A stretch of DNA of 64,000 bases from Streptomyces sp. 35G-GA-8 (GTDB lineage Bacteria; Actinomycetota; Actinomycetes; Streptomycetales; Streptomycetaceae): contig NZ_JAMHJQ010000021.1 of NCBI RefSeq assembly GCF_023534745.1, positions 1 to 64,000 on the forward strand, given 5' to 3'. The position numbers and the translations under genes are program-made. This document shows, in pieces, positions 8,608 through 17,363 of the stretch. How positions within the stretch are numbered: position 1 is the first letter of the stretch; every line of letters begins with the position of its first letter. Under the pieces are notes generated by a model. It had not been told where the DNA came from. It saw only the letters and a program-made list of their open reading frames with translations, and did no database searches.

Positions 8608-8658
8608 GGAACCGGTCGCGGCCCCTGGGCCGGAACCGGTCCCGGAACCGGTACCGGT
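8608..8658. promoter_or_regulatory. Clustered ACCGGT operators between lacI-type gene and GH30 gene
   Basis: GGAACCGGT occurs at 8608-8616, 8632-8640 and 8644-8652, spaced by 24 and 12 nt. The last overlaps a perfect 12-nt palindrome ACCGGTACCGGT (8647-8658). Central CG-containing palindromes beside a LacI gene are typical operators. The whole cluster lies within 75 nt of the regulator's start, so autoregulation is likely. Confidence 0.55.
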
Positions 8659-8884
8659 GCTCGGCGGTGAGTTAACCGGCGCCCAGGAGCGCCGTCAACA
8701 CTTCACGCCGAGATTGGTCCGAACCTTTGTTACCTAGCAGACCGACCGCAGGTCAGAGACGGCGCAGGGGTGTTGAGCGTTCAGTTCCTGAATACGCGGC
8801 CTCTTGACGGGGGTTCGTAACGGCAGTTCACTCACGCCGCACGGCTCCACCCCCCACGCACTGCCGATGAAGGGCAGCAGACTT

Positions 8885-10774
8885 ATGTCGAGATCGACTG
8901 GCAGCGGGCGGCGGCTGACGAGGGTGCTCCTCGCGGGCGCCCTGACCACCGCCGGACTCACCGGCCTCTCCGCCGGTACGGCGCACGCCGCGGGCGAGCA
9001 GGTCAATATCTGGCTGACGACCACCGACGACAGCGGAGGACGCCATGTCACCCGCGGTCTCCAGCAGCAGACCCCCGTCAACTTCCAGCCGGGCAACGGC
9101 GGCAGCGGTACGAACGTCAGCGTCGACGAGGGCACCCGTTATCAGACCTTCACGGGCGGCGGCGCCTCCTTCACGGACACCGCGGCCTGGCTGATGAAGG
9201 GCAGCGGCGCGCTCTCCCAGGCGACCCGTGACGACACGATGAGGAAGCTCTTCTCCCCCACCGAAGGCATCGGGCTCTCCTTCATCCGCAACCCCATGGG
9301 CGGTTCCGACCTCGCGCGCTTCGGCTACACGTACAACGACCTGCCGGCGGGCCAGACCGATCCCACCCTCGCGCGGTTCTCCCTCGCGCACGATCTGGCC
9401 GATGTGCTGCCGCTGACCAAGCAGGCCAAGCAGCTCAACCCGGCGCTGACGACCATGGCCTCGCCCTGGACGGCGCCGGCCTGGATGAAGGACAGCGGTC
9501 AGCTCAACGGCGGCTGGCTGAAGGCCGAGAACTACGGCACCTACGCCGACTACTTCGTGAAGTATCTCCAGGCCTATCGCGACCAGGGCATCCCGGTCGA
9601 CTATGTCTCGGCGCAGAACGAGCCGACCTGCTGCGCCGGTTATCCGTCGATGAGCTGGAACGCCTCGGGTCTCGCGTACTTCACCAAGAACGAACTGCTG
9701 CCCAAGCTCCAGAGCGCGGGACTGTCCGCCAAGGTGCTGGCGCACGACTGGAACTGGGACACCTACGACGCGTACGCGGCCGAGACCGTGAACGACGCGG
9801 CCATCCGCAACCACCCCAACTTCGGTGGCGTCGCCTGGCACGGCTACGGCGGCAACGTCCAGAAGCAGACGGACGTCCACAACCAGTATCCGCAGCTGAA
9901 CGCCTTCCAGACCGAGCACTCGGGCGGCACCTGGATCGCCAATCAGCAGCGCGAGGACATGTCGAACATCATCGACTACACCCGTAACTGGGCGAAGTCG
10001 GTGACCAAGTGGTCGCTCGCGGTGGATCAGAACCGGGGGCCGCACAACGGCGGCTGCGGCACCTGCGACGGGCTGATCACGGTCCACAACGGTGACGGCA
10101 GGCACGGCCAGGTCGACTACACCATCGAGTACTACACGATGGGCCATCTGACGAAGTTCGTGAAGCCCGGCGCGGAGCGCATCGCCTCCACCGCCAGCAC
10201 CACGGTGCCCAATGTGGCCTGGCGCAACCCGGACGGCTCCAAGGCGCTGATCGCGTACAACGACGCGTCGGCCGCGCGCGAGCTGCGGGTCAACTGGGGC
10301 GGGCAGAACTTCAGTTACTCCCTGCCCGGCAAGACGTCGGCGACCTTCACCTGGTCCGGCACCCAGTCCGGCGGTGGCGGCACCGGCACCTCGGGCACCT
10401 TCGTCGGGCTCGCCGGCAAGTGCCTGGACGTCGCGGGCGGCGCGAGCGCCAATGGGACGGCCGTCCAGCTCTACGACTGCAACGGCTCGACGGCCCAGCG
10501 CTGGACGGTCGGCACGGACTCGACGATCAGGTCCCTGGGCAAGTGCCTGGATGTGACGTCGGCGTCGACGGCGAACGGCGCCAAGGTGCAGTTGTACGAC
10601 TGCAACGGGAGCGGTGCCCAGCAGTGGTCGTACAACGCCGGGACCGGTGACATCGTCAACACCGCGGCGGACAAGTGCCTCGATGTGACGGACAATTCCT
10701 CGGCCAACGGCGCGCGCGCCCAGATCTGGACCTGCACCGGAGCCGCCAACCAGAAGTGGCGGCTCCAGAGCTAG
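8885..10774 (+). CDS. Secreted GH30 glycosidase with C-terminal ricin-B (CBM13) lectin
   Basis: The ATG at 8885, preceded by GAAGGG, gives 629 residues with a long twin-Arg-like signal peptide ending GTAHAAG. The catalytic domain (about 40-470) has GH30 hallmarks: FTGGGASFTDTAAW, the acid/base Glu in SAQNEPTCC (about 246) and the nucleophile Glu in FQTEHSGG (about 344). A Gly/Ser linker (GGGGTGTSGT) joins a ricin-type beta-trefoil with three Q-x-W repeats (AQRW, AQQW, NQKW) and three KCLDV motifs. GH30 enzymes of this type act on beta-1,6-glucan or related fungal polymers; the exact substrate is not certain. It is probably controlled by the divergent LacI regulator. Confidence 0.92.
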   Translation: MSRSTGSGRRLTRVLLAGALTTAGLTGLSAGTAHAAGEQVNIWLTTTDDSGGRHVTRGLQQQTPVNFQPGNGGSGTNVSVDEGTRYQTFTGGGASFTDTAAWLMKGSGALSQATRDDTMRKLFSPTEGIGLSFIRNPMGGSDLARFGYTYNDLPAGQTDPTLARFSLAHDLADVLPLTKQAKQLNPALTTMASPWTAPAWMKDSGQLNGGWLKAENYGTYADYFVKYLQAYRDQGIPVDYVSAQNEPTCCAGYPSMSWNASGLAYFTKNELLPKLQSAGLSAKVLAHDWNWDTYDAYAAETVNDAAIRNHPNFGGVAWHGYGGNVQKQTDVHNQYPQLNAFQTEHSGGTWIANQQREDMSNIIDYTRNWAKSVTKWSLAVDQNRGPHNGGCGTCDGLITVHNGDGRHGQVDYTIEYYTMGHLTKFVKPGAERIASTASTTVPNVAWRNPDGSKALIAYNDASAARELRVNWGGQNFSYSLPGKTSATFTWSGTQSGGGGTGTSGTFVGLAGKCLDVAGGASANGTAVQLYDCNGSTAQRWTVGTDSTIRSLGKCLDVTSASTANGAKVQLYDCNGSGAQQWSYNAGTGDIVNTAADKCLDVTDNSSANGARAQIWTCTGAANQKWRLQS

Positions 10775-10836
10775 TCCCCCACCCGGCAACAGGTCGTGTC
10801 GATTCAGTGGCCGGGGCGACCGCGCGGAGTGGGTGA

Positions 10837-12453
10837 CTACTCCGCCGGTTCGACCCCGGCCCGCAGCAGTCCGTACGTATACGCGTCCTCCAGCGCCTGC
10901 CAGGAGGCCGCGATCACATTCTCGGCGACCCCGACCGTGGACCAGTCGCCGACCCCGTCCCCCGTGGTGATCAGCACGCGCGTGGTGGACTCCGTACCGT
11001 GCCTGCCTTCCAGGATGCGGACCTTGTAGTCCACCAGCTCCAGCTTGGCCAGCTGCGGATAGATCCGCTCCAGGCCGACCCGCATGGCCCGGTCCAGGGC
11101 GTTGACCGGGCCGTTTCCCTCGGCGGTGGCGACGATCCGCTCGCCCTTGGCCCACAGCTTCACGGTGGCCTCGTTGGCGTGCGTCCCGTCGGGCCGGTCC
11201 TCGACGATCGCGCGCCAGGACTCCGTACGGAAGTAGTTACGGGGCCGGCCCTCGACCTCCTCGCGCAGCATCAGCTCGAACGACGCGTCGGCCGCCTCGT
11301 AGGTGTACCCCTTGAGCTCGCGCTCCTTGACCCGGCCCACGACCCGGCCGACCAAGTCGCGGTCGCCGCTGAGGTCGATGCCCAGCTCCCGCCCCTTCAG
11401 CTCGATGGAGGCGCGGCCCGCCATGTCGGAGACGAGCATCCGCATGGTGTTTCCGACCCGTTCGGGGTCGATGTGCTGGTACAGGTCGGGATCGACCTTG
11501 ATCGCGGAGGCGTGAAGTCCACCCTTGTGGGCGAACGCGGAGACGCCGACATACGGCTGATGGGTGGAGGGGGCGAGATTGACGATCTCCGCGATGGCAT
11601 GCGAGATCCGGGTCATCTCGGCGAGCGCGCCCGCGGGCAGGACACGCTTGTCGTACTTCAGCTCCAGCGCGGCGACGACCGGGAAGAGGTTGGCGTTGCC
11701 GACGCGCTCGCCATAGCCGTTGGCGGTGCACTGGACATGGGTGGCGCCGGCGTCGACGGCGGCGAGGGTGTTGGCGACGGCGCAGCCGGTGTCGTCCTGG
11801 GCGTGGATACCGAGGCGGGCACCGGTGTCGGCGAGCACGGTGGTGACGACGGCCTGGATCTGGGCGGGCAGCATGCCGCCGTTGGTGTCACAGAGGACGA
11901 CGACATCGGCGCCCGCTTCGGTGGCGGCCCGTACGACGGACTTGGCGTACTCGGGGTTGGCGCGGTAGCCGTCGAAGAAGTGCTCGCAGTCGACGAATAC
12001 GCGGCGGCCCTGTTCGCGCAGGTAGGAGACCGTGTCGCGGACCATTTCGACGTTCTCGTCGAGGGTGGTGCGCAGCGCCAGTTCGACATGGCGGTCATGC
12101 GACTTGGCGACCAGGGTGACCACCGGCGCGCCGGATTCGACCAGCGCCTTGACCTGGGGGTCCTCCGCCGCCCTGGCGCCCGGCCTGCGGGTGGAACCGA
12201 ACGCGACGAGCTGGGCGTTCTTGAAGTCGATCTCCTGCTGGGCGCGCGCGAAGAATTCGGTGTCCCGCGGGTTGGCGCCGGGCCAGCCGCCCTCGATGAA
12301 GCTCACGCCGAAGTCGTCCAGGTACCGTGCGATGGCCAGTTTGTCGGCGACGGTCAGATTGATGCCTTCACGCTGGGCGCCATCGCGCAGCGTCGTGTCG
12401 AAGACATGAAAACTGTCGTCTTTCCCCGTGGGTCCAGTGGACTCAGTGGTCAT
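10837..12453 (-). CDS. cimA: Citramalate synthase-like (LeuA/CimA family)
   Basis: The ATG at 12453 follows AGGAG at 9 nt and gives 538 residues. The N-terminal HMGL TIM barrel begins FHVFDTTLRDGAQREGINL, the metal and acyl-CoA binding signature, and the C-terminal 150 residues match the LeuA-type allosteric dimer domain (DYKVRILEGRHGTESTTRVL). The family condenses an alpha-keto acid with acetyl-CoA. Members of this length and opening are called CimA, making citramalate from pyruvate for isoleucine, though alpha-isopropylmalate or homocitrate synthase roles have also been proposed. It lies beside ilvE and leuB. A terminator-like attenuator lies about 90 nt upstream of the start. Confidence 0.85.
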   Translation of the reverse strand: MTTESTGPTGKDDSFHVFDTTLRDGAQREGINLTVADKLAIARYLDDFGVSFIEGGWPGANPRDTEFFARAQQEIDFKNAQLVAFGSTRRPGARAAEDPQVKALVESGAPVVTLVAKSHDRHVELALRTTLDENVEMVRDTVSYLREQGRRVFVDCEHFFDGYRANPEYAKSVVRAATEAGADVVVLCDTNGGMLPAQIQAVVTTVLADTGARLGIHAQDDTGCAVANTLAAVDAGATHVQCTANGYGERVGNANLFPVVAALELKYDKRVLPAGALAEMTRISHAIAEIVNLAPSTHQPYVGVSAFAHKGGLHASAIKVDPDLYQHIDPERVGNTMRMLVSDMAGRASIELKGRELGIDLSGDRDLVGRVVGRVKERELKGYTYEAADASFELMLREEVEGRPRNYFRTESWRAIVEDRPDGTHANEATVKLWAKGERIVATAEGNGPVNALDRAMRVGLERIYPQLAKLELVDYKVRILEGRHGTESTTRVLITTGDGVGDWSTVGVAENVIAASWQALEDAYTYGLLRAGVEPAE

Positions 12454-12544
12454 GGTGTGTAGCTCCTGTCGAGTGGAAGGACTGGCTCCACTTGCCCCCA
12501 TCATCGCTCGCCTCATTTCCGGCGAGGGTGGGGGCCGGAAAATG

Positions 12545-12571
12545 AAAAAACCCCTCGCGGGTGCGAGAGGT
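12545..12571 (-). terminator. Attenuator terminator in the cimA leader
   Basis: Read on the minus strand, ACCTCTCGC and GCGAGGGGT form a 9-bp stem with one G-U pair and loop ACCC, followed by six T. A real U-tract terminator is rare in Streptomyces. Its place between ilvE and the cimA start, oriented with cimA, suggests attenuation as at ilvB. The surrounding 438-nt gap (12454-12891) otherwise holds only the leader below and the ilvE terminator. Confidence 0.75.
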
Positions 12572-12625
12572 CTGCGCGCGGGTCTGAGGCACGGTGGCCG
12601 CGCCGTACATGGTGGTACGAGGCGA

Positions 12626-12661
12626 TCACTGCGGACCGGCGCGCTTGCTGCCGATAATCAT
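12626..12661 (-). CDS. Candidate cimA leader peptide with tandem Ile codons
   Basis: A short frame encodes MIIGSKRAGPQ and stops 54 nt before the attenuator stem. The ATT ATC pair would sense isoleucine, the product of the citramalate route. An in-frame GTG five codons upstream would add Leu-Ser-Phe-Ala. No convincing Shine-Dalgarno is visible, so translation is uncertain. Support comes only from position, codon content and the analogy with ilvB. Confidence 0.35.
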   Translation of the reverse strand: MIIGSKRAGPQ

Positions 12662-12824
12662 GGCGAACGAGAGCACAGGCCGATTTTCGCATGCCTCCGG
12701 CTTTGAGGAAGGCCTGTCTCACGATGCGGTCGGGACAGATGAGCGGTGCGTGACGAAAGCGGGCCCCGGGACGTACGAAAACGGGCAGCGCGATATACGA
12801 CGGGGGGGGCCGGACGGAGGCGCG

Positions 12825-12867
12825 GCGGAGGCCCGCGCCCGGGTTCGCTCCGGACGCGGGCCTCCGC
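12825..12867 (-). terminator. Terminator downstream of ilvE
   Basis: GCGGAGGCCCGCGCCCGG and its complement at 12850-12867 form an 18-bp stem with one mismatch and a 7-nt loop, beginning 24 nt after the ilvE stop. Confidence 0.8.
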
Positions 12868-12891
12868 GTTCGCCCTGGTGACAGCCGGCCG

Positions 12892-13980
12892 TCAGCCCAG
12901 CGGGTGCATCCAGCCGTGGGTGTCCGCCGTCCGGCCCGTCTGGATGTCCAGCAGGGCCTCGCGCAGCTTCATCGTGACCTCACCCGGGCGTCCGCCTGAC
13001 TGGGTCCACTCGCCGCCTGTCGACTTGACCTCACCGACCGGGGTGATCACCGCGGCCGTACCGCACGCGAAGACCTCGGTGAGCGTGCCGTTCTCGGTGT
13101 CGCGGCGCCAGTCCTCCTTGGAGATCCGGCCCTCCTCGGAGCTGTAGCCGAGGTCGGCCGCGAGGCTCAGCAGCGAGTCACGGGTGACGCCCGCCAGCAG
13201 GGAGCCGGTCAGCTCGGGGGTGACGATGCGGTCGCCGTACACGAAGTACAGGTTCATCCCGCCCAGTTCCTCGACCCAGCGGTGCTCCACCGCGTCCAGG
13301 TAGACCACCTGCTCGCAGCCCTTCTCCGCCGCCTCCGCCTGGGCGAGCAAGGACGCCGCGTAGTTGCCACCGGTCTTGGCGAAGCCGATGCCGCCCGGCA
13401 CCGCGCGAACGTAGTTCTCCGAGAGCCAGACCGAGACCGGCTTCACCCCGCCGGGGAAGTACGCGCCGGCGGGCGAGGCGATGACCAGGAACAGATACTC
13501 GTTCGCCGGCCGCACCCCGAGCCCGACCTCGGTGGCGATCATGAACGGGCGCAGATAGAGGGATTCCTCCCCGCCGTGCGCCGGCACCCATGCCCTGTCC
13601 TGCTGGACCAGCGCGTCGCACGCCGCGATGAAGGTCTCGACGGGGAGCTCCGGCATGGCGAGCCGGCGGGCCGAGACCCGGAACCGCTCGGCGTTGGACT
13701 CGGGCCGGAAGGTGGCGACCGATCCGTCGGGGCGACGGTAGGCCTTGAGCCCCTCGAAGATCTCCTGCGCGTAGTGCAGGGTCATGTTCGCCGGGTCGAG
13801 CGACAGGGGCCCGTACGGAATGAGCTGAGCGTCGTGCCAGCCGCGTCCCTCCGTCCACCGGATCGTCACCATGTTGTCGGTGAAGTGGCGGCCGAACCCC
13901 GGGTTGGCCAGGATCGCCTCGCGCTCCGCGTCGGACAGCGGGTTCGAGGAGGGCTTGAGTTCGATCGTGGGCGTGGTCAT
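12892..13980 (-). CDS. ilvE: Branched-chain amino acid aminotransferase
   Basis: This 362-residue class IV PLP aminotransferase interconverts branched-chain amino acids and their keto acids using glutamate. Recognisable elements include [14 protein letters not shown] near the N-terminus, the FEGLKAYR segment, the Schiff-base region around [17 protein letters not shown], the conserved [17 protein letters not shown] stretch, and [13 protein letters not shown], which binds the cofactor phosphate. The length matches bacterial IlvE type II. Start codon ATG at 13980 follows GAAGGA. It lies between leuB and cimA but has its own terminator, so it is probably a separate transcript. Confidence 0.96.
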   Translation of the reverse strand: MTTPTIELKPSSNPLSDAEREAILANPGFGRHFTDNMVTIRWTEGRGWHDAQLIPYGPLSLDPANMTLHYAQEIFEGLKAYRRPDGSVATFRPESNAERFRVSARRLAMPELPVETFIAACDALVQQDRAWVPAHGGEESLYLRPFMIATEVGLGVRPANEYLFLVIASPAGAYFPGGVKPVSVWLSENYVRAVPGGIGFAKTGGNYAASLLAQAEAAEKGCEQVVYLDAVEHRWVEELGGMNLYFVYGDRIVTPELTGSLLAGVTRDSLLSLAADLGYSSEEGRISKEDWRRDTENGTLTEVFACGTAAVITPVGEVKSTGGEWTQSGGRPGEVTMKLREALLDIQTGRTADTHGWMHPLG

Positions 13981-14159
13981 GAGTACTCGTCCTTCACCGG
14001 TTGATGTGACGGACCGCGTTCACGCCGCTACTGCTACTAGGACGTCCGAGCATTCCCGCATGCCGCGGCCCACGCCGATTATCGCGTGGGTGGGACGGTG
14101 CATGAAACGGGGTGAAAGCGGCCCTTGGATGATGGTGGCACCCGATGGCCGCAAAAGAA

Positions 14160-14190
14160 CAGCCGCCGGGCTCCGAAGACCCGGCGGCTG
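14160..14190 (-). terminator. Terminator downstream of leuB
   Basis: CAGCCGCCGGG and CCCGGCGGCTG form an 11-bp perfect stem with a 9-nt loop, 15 nt after the leuB stop. Confidence 0.8.
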
Positions 14191-14205
14191 TGTGGAGTCG
14201 ACGGG

Positions 14206-15255
14206 TCAGCTCGCTACTCGTACGGCGAGCGCGTCACCGATCTGGTCGGTCGTACGCGCGGTGGCCGCCGTACCGTCACGCCCGGCGAGGTCGGCCGCGA
14301 CGGCCTCCTCCACCCGGACGGCCTCGGTGTCGAACCCGAGGTGTCGCAGCAGCAGGGCGACGGAGAGGATCGTGGCCGTGGGGTCGGCCTTCCCCTGGCC
14401 CGCGATGTCCGGCGCCGACCCGTGGACCGGCTCGAACATGGACGGGAACGTACGGTCCGGATTGATGTTCGCGGACGCGGCCAGGCCGATTCCGCCGGTC
14501 ACGGCGGCGGCCAGGTCGGTGAGGATGTCACCGAAGAGGTTGTCGGTGACGATCACGTCGAAGCGGTCGGGCTGGGTGACGAAGAAGATCGTCGCGGCGT
14601 CGACATGCAGATAGTCGGTGGCGACGTCCGGGTACTCCTGGCCCACGCGGTCGAAGATGTTCTTCCACATGTGGCCCGCGTAGACGAGGACGTTGTTCTT
14701 GTGGACCAGCGTCAGCTTCTTGCGCGGACGGGAGTTGGCGCGCTCGTACGCGTCCCGGACGACCCGCTCCACGCCGTACGCCGTATTGAGGCTCACTTCG
14801 GTGGCCACCTCGGCGGGCGTGCCCGTGCGCAGCGAACCTCCGTTGCCGGTGTACGGGCCCTCGGTGCCCTCGCGGACGACGACGAAGTCGATGTCCGGGC
14901 GGCCCGCCAGCGGCGTGGCCGTGTTGGGGAAGAGCTTCGACGGCCGCAGATTGACGTAGTGGTCGAAGGCGAAGCGCAGCTTGAGCAGCAGCCCGCGCTC
15001 CAGGACGCCGGACGGCACGGTCGGATCGCCGATCGCGCCGAGCAGGATCGCGTCATGCCCCTTGAGGGCCTCCAGCTCCGCGTCCGGAAGGGTCTCCCCG
15101 GTGCGGTGCCAGCGGCTCGCGCCGAGGTCGTACTCCTTGGTCTCCAGCTTCACATCCTGGGGAAGGACCGCGCTCAGGACCTTCAGGCCCTGGGCCACGA
15201 CCTCCTGGCCGATGCCGTCACCGGGGATCACTGCGAGATTGAGGCTGCGAGACAT
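14206..15255 (-). CDS. leuB: 3-isopropylmalate dehydrogenase
   Basis: This 349-residue enzyme oxidatively decarboxylates 3-isopropylmalate with NAD in leucine synthesis. It opens with the family motif [18 protein letters not shown]. It contains the substrate Arg region [19 protein letters not shown], the REGTEGPY loop, and the metal/NAD site [24 protein letters not shown] with [17 protein letters not shown]. Length and motifs fit actinobacterial LeuB. It is divergent from a secreted phosphoesterase; inverted repeats lie in the shared upstream region. Confidence 0.97.
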   Translation of the reverse strand: MSRSLNLAVIPGDGIGQEVVAQGLKVLSAVLPQDVKLETKEYDLGASRWHRTGETLPDAELEALKGHDAILLGAIGDPTVPSGVLERGLLLKLRFAFDHYVNLRPSKLFPNTATPLAGRPDIDFVVVREGTEGPYTGNGGSLRTGTPAEVATEVSLNTAYGVERVVRDAYERANSRPRKKLTLVHKNNVLVYAGHMWKNIFDRVGQEYPDVATDYLHVDAATIFFVTQPDRFDVIVTDNLFGDILTDLAAAVTGGIGLAASANINPDRTFPSMFEPVHGSAPDIAGQGKADPTATILSVALLLRHLGFDTEAVRVEEAVAADLAGRDGTAATARTTDQIGDALAVRVAS

Positions 15256-15293
15256 GGAGGCACCCTACCCTCCGTCCCAGTGCATGACATCGC

Positions 15294-15334
15294 GTGTCCA
15301 TTCTGTGGACACATTGCGAAGCAGTCGTCGACTG
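15294..15334. promoter_or_regulatory. Two inverted repeats between leuB and the divergent phosphoesterase
   Basis: GTGTCCA-TTCTG-TGGACAC (15294-15312) and CAGTC-GTC-GACTG (15322-15334) are perfect inverted repeats 39 to 79 nt upstream of the leuB start. They could be operator half-site pairs for either gene. No cognate regulator is adjacent. Confidence 0.4.
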
Positions 15335-15383
15335 TATGCCCGCGATACACGCCTTTGCCACCCGTTGGTGCCACCGTCGGCAC

Positions 15384-16961
15384 ATGGAAACTCCCCGCGT
15401 CGGGATTCCCGACCATCTCGCCTCCCGTATGACCATGCCGGAGCAGCACGCGTATCTGCGCGAGAAGATCGGCCGACGCGGTCTGCTGCGGGCCGGCACG
15501 CTCGCGGCCGGGACGGTGGCGGGCGCCGGTCTGCTCGGCTCCAGCGCCGTCACCGCGGGGGCCACCGCGGACACCGCCCCCGCGTTCGTGCCCTCGTCGG
15601 CCGCCGTCCGGGTGGACGGATCGCTGGTGGCCCCGTTCGGCCGACATCTGGCCTTCGGCGCCGACCCGAAGACGATGATGTCGGTCTCCTGGCAGGTGCC
15701 GTTCGCGGTGAAGAACCCCTACGTCCGGGTCGGGCTCAAGCCCTGGGACCTGAGCCAGAAGATCAAGGCGGAGGTGCGGTCGCTGCACACCCCGTCGCTG
15801 TCGGCCAAGCTGCCCGCGGTGGACCAGTACTACCTGCATGTCCCGCTGGAGCGGCTGCGCCCGGGGACCACGTACTACTACGGCGTGGGACACGACGGCT
15901 TCGACCCGGCGGACACGCGCAATCTCGGGACGGTCGGCACCTTCCGCACCGCCCCGGCGCGCGCCGAGCCGTTCGTCTTCACCGCCTTCGGCGACCAGGG
16001 CGTCTCGTACGACGCCCTCGCCAACGACCAGGTGATCCTTGGCCAGAACCCGGTCTTCCATCTGCACGCGGGGGACATCTGCTACGCCGACAGCAGCGGC
16101 CAGGGGCTGCCCACGGACATCTATGACGCCCGGGTCTGGGACCAGTTCCTGGCACAGACCGAGTCGGTGGCCTCGCGGGTGCCGTGGATGGTGACCACCG
16201 GCAACCACGACATGGAGGCCTGGTACTCCCCCGACGGCTACGGCGGCCAGAACGCGCGCTGGTCCCTGCCGCACAGCGGACTCGATCCGGTGAAGTCGCC
16301 GGGCGTCTACTCGTTCACATACGGCAATGTCGGCGTGGTCGCCCTCGACGCGAACGATGTCTCCCACGAGATCCGTGCCAACACCGGCTACACCGACGGC
16401 GCCCAGACCCGCTGGCTGGACCGGCGGCTCGGCGAACTGCGCGCACACAAGGACATCGACTTCATCGTGGTGTTCTTCCACCACTGCGCCTTCTCGACCA
16501 CGAACGCGCACGCCTCGGACGGCGGGGTGCGCGACGCGTGGGTGCCGCTCTTCGACAAGCACCGCGTCGATCTGGTGGTCAACGGCCACAACCATGTCTA
16601 CGAACGCACCGACGCGCTGCGCGGCGGCGCCATCGGGCGCCGGGTGCCGATCGGCGAGTCGGTCAGTTCGGTGCGTGACGGCATCGTGTACGTCACGGCT
16701 GGAGGCGCGGGCAAGGCGCTCTACGACTTCCCCGTGCCGGACAGTTACGAGGGCCATGTCGCCGATGTCGAGAGCGTGCCCTCGTACCACTGGGAGAAGG
16801 GCGGCGCCAAGGCCACCGAGACCGTGGAGTGGTCGCGCGTGCGCTACACCGGGTTCTCGTTCCTCGCCGTCGAGGTGACGACGGGGCGCCGCCCGGCGCT
16901 CAAGGTCTCCGCGCTCGCCGAGAGCGGCGAGCGCGTGGACCACTTCACGATCACGCGCTGA
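15384..16961 (+). CDS. Tat-exported purple acid phosphatase-like metallophosphoesterase
   Basis: From the ATG at 15384 the product has 525 residues with a Tat-like signal: GRRGLLRAGT at about 30-39 followed by a hydrophobic AGTVAGAGLLGSSAV stretch. A fibronectin-like N-terminal domain (about 75-190, ending LRPGTTYYYGVGHDG) precedes the metallophosphoesterase domain. Metal-ligand motifs appear in order: FGDQG (about 202), AGDICYAD (about 229), GNHDM (about 273), the FFHHCAFST histidines and NGHNHVYER. This is the purple acid phosphatase/PhoD-like pattern, suggesting extracytoplasmic phosphate-ester hydrolysis. No good Shine-Dalgarno is visible; the internal ATG starting MTMPEQHAY (about codon 16) is an alternative start. 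Confidence 0.88.
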   Translation: METPRVGIPDHLASRMTMPEQHAYLREKIGRRGLLRAGTLAAGTVAGAGLLGSSAVTAGATADTAPAFVPSSAAVRVDGSLVAPFGRHLAFGADPKTMMSVSWQVPFAVKNPYVRVGLKPWDLSQKIKAEVRSLHTPSLSAKLPAVDQYYLHVPLERLRPGTTYYYGVGHDGFDPADTRNLGTVGTFRTAPARAEPFVFTAFGDQGVSYDALANDQVILGQNPVFHLHAGDICYADSSGQGLPTDIYDARVWDQFLAQTESVASRVPWMVTTGNHDMEAWYSPDGYGGQNARWSLPHSGLDPVKSPGVYSFTYGNVGVVALDANDVSHEIRANTGYTDGAQTRWLDRRLGELRAHKDIDFIVVFFHHCAFSTTNAHASDGGVRDAWVPLFDKHRVDLVVNGHNHVYERTDALRGGAIGRRVPIGESVSSVRDGIVYVTAGGAGKALYDFPVPDSYEGHVADVESVPSYHWEKGGAKATETVEWSRVRYTGFSFLAVEVTTGRRPALKVSALAESGERVDHFTITR

Positions 16962-16973
16962 CGTTCGCGCCGG

Positions 16974-17105
16974 TCAGTGGCCGGTCGAGCCGCCGTTGTC
17001 CCTGCGGTCGAGAGCACGCTGCAGGGCGGCGGCGGCGTTCTTGCGGTCGGATTCGCTGGTGTGAGGGGTGTGACGGACACGGCGACGGACAGTCGTCTCG
17101 GCCAT
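16974..17105 (-). CDS. Conserved-looking 43-residue basic/acidic small protein
   Basis: The frame encodes MAETTVRRRVRHTPHTSESD and continues with a helix-prone RKNAAAALQRALDRRDNG segment. AAGGAG lies 7 nt before the ATG, a strong sign of real translation. The reading frame stays open upstream through a Cys- and Pro-rich stretch (to 17264), so a longer product is formally possible but would lack the ribosome site. Function is unknown. It ends 12 nt from the convergent phosphoesterase gene. Confidence 0.7.
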   Translation of the reverse strand: MAETTVRRRVRHTPHTSESDRKNAAAALQRALDRRDNGGSTGH

Positions 17106-17290
17106 GGTGATCGACTCCTTGAGATAGCTGAGCCACACGGCGGGGCAGAACCGCCAAGGGGGGCACGGCCGGAAGGGGCGGGGGCATACGCGACAGGGGT
17201 TACCTGCGTGGGGGCGCGTGCCAACGGCCGCCATTCGCTCGATGGAGCGAGACGTTCGGCTCATTCCAAGTTAAGCGAGGATCACCGCTC

Positions 17291-17329
17291 TGTCTCCACA
17301 GTTACTCGGACTTCCTACTATCTGAGACG
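17291..17329 (-). promoter_or_regulatory. Possible structured leader of the 43-residue protein
   Basis: On the minus strand GTCTC and GAGAC bracket a low-GC stretch containing GATAGTAGG and the quasi-palindrome GGAAGTCC. The low GC content, in a genome like this, marks a promoter or leader. The 258-nt gap 17106-17363 holds no other gene that I can support. Confidence 0.3.
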
Positions 17330-17363
17330 GTGATCGTTCCGACCTGCGGAAATCCCTCGTGGC

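Noticed and set aside
8804-8832. TTGACG followed by TTCACT as the GH30 promoter
   Set aside because: Spacing is 17 nt but the -10 lacks the essential A at position 2, so I do not list it.
12513-12722. 69-residue frame in the cimA leader
   Set aside because: It reads through the attenuator hairpin, has no ribosome site at a proper distance and no recognisable composition.
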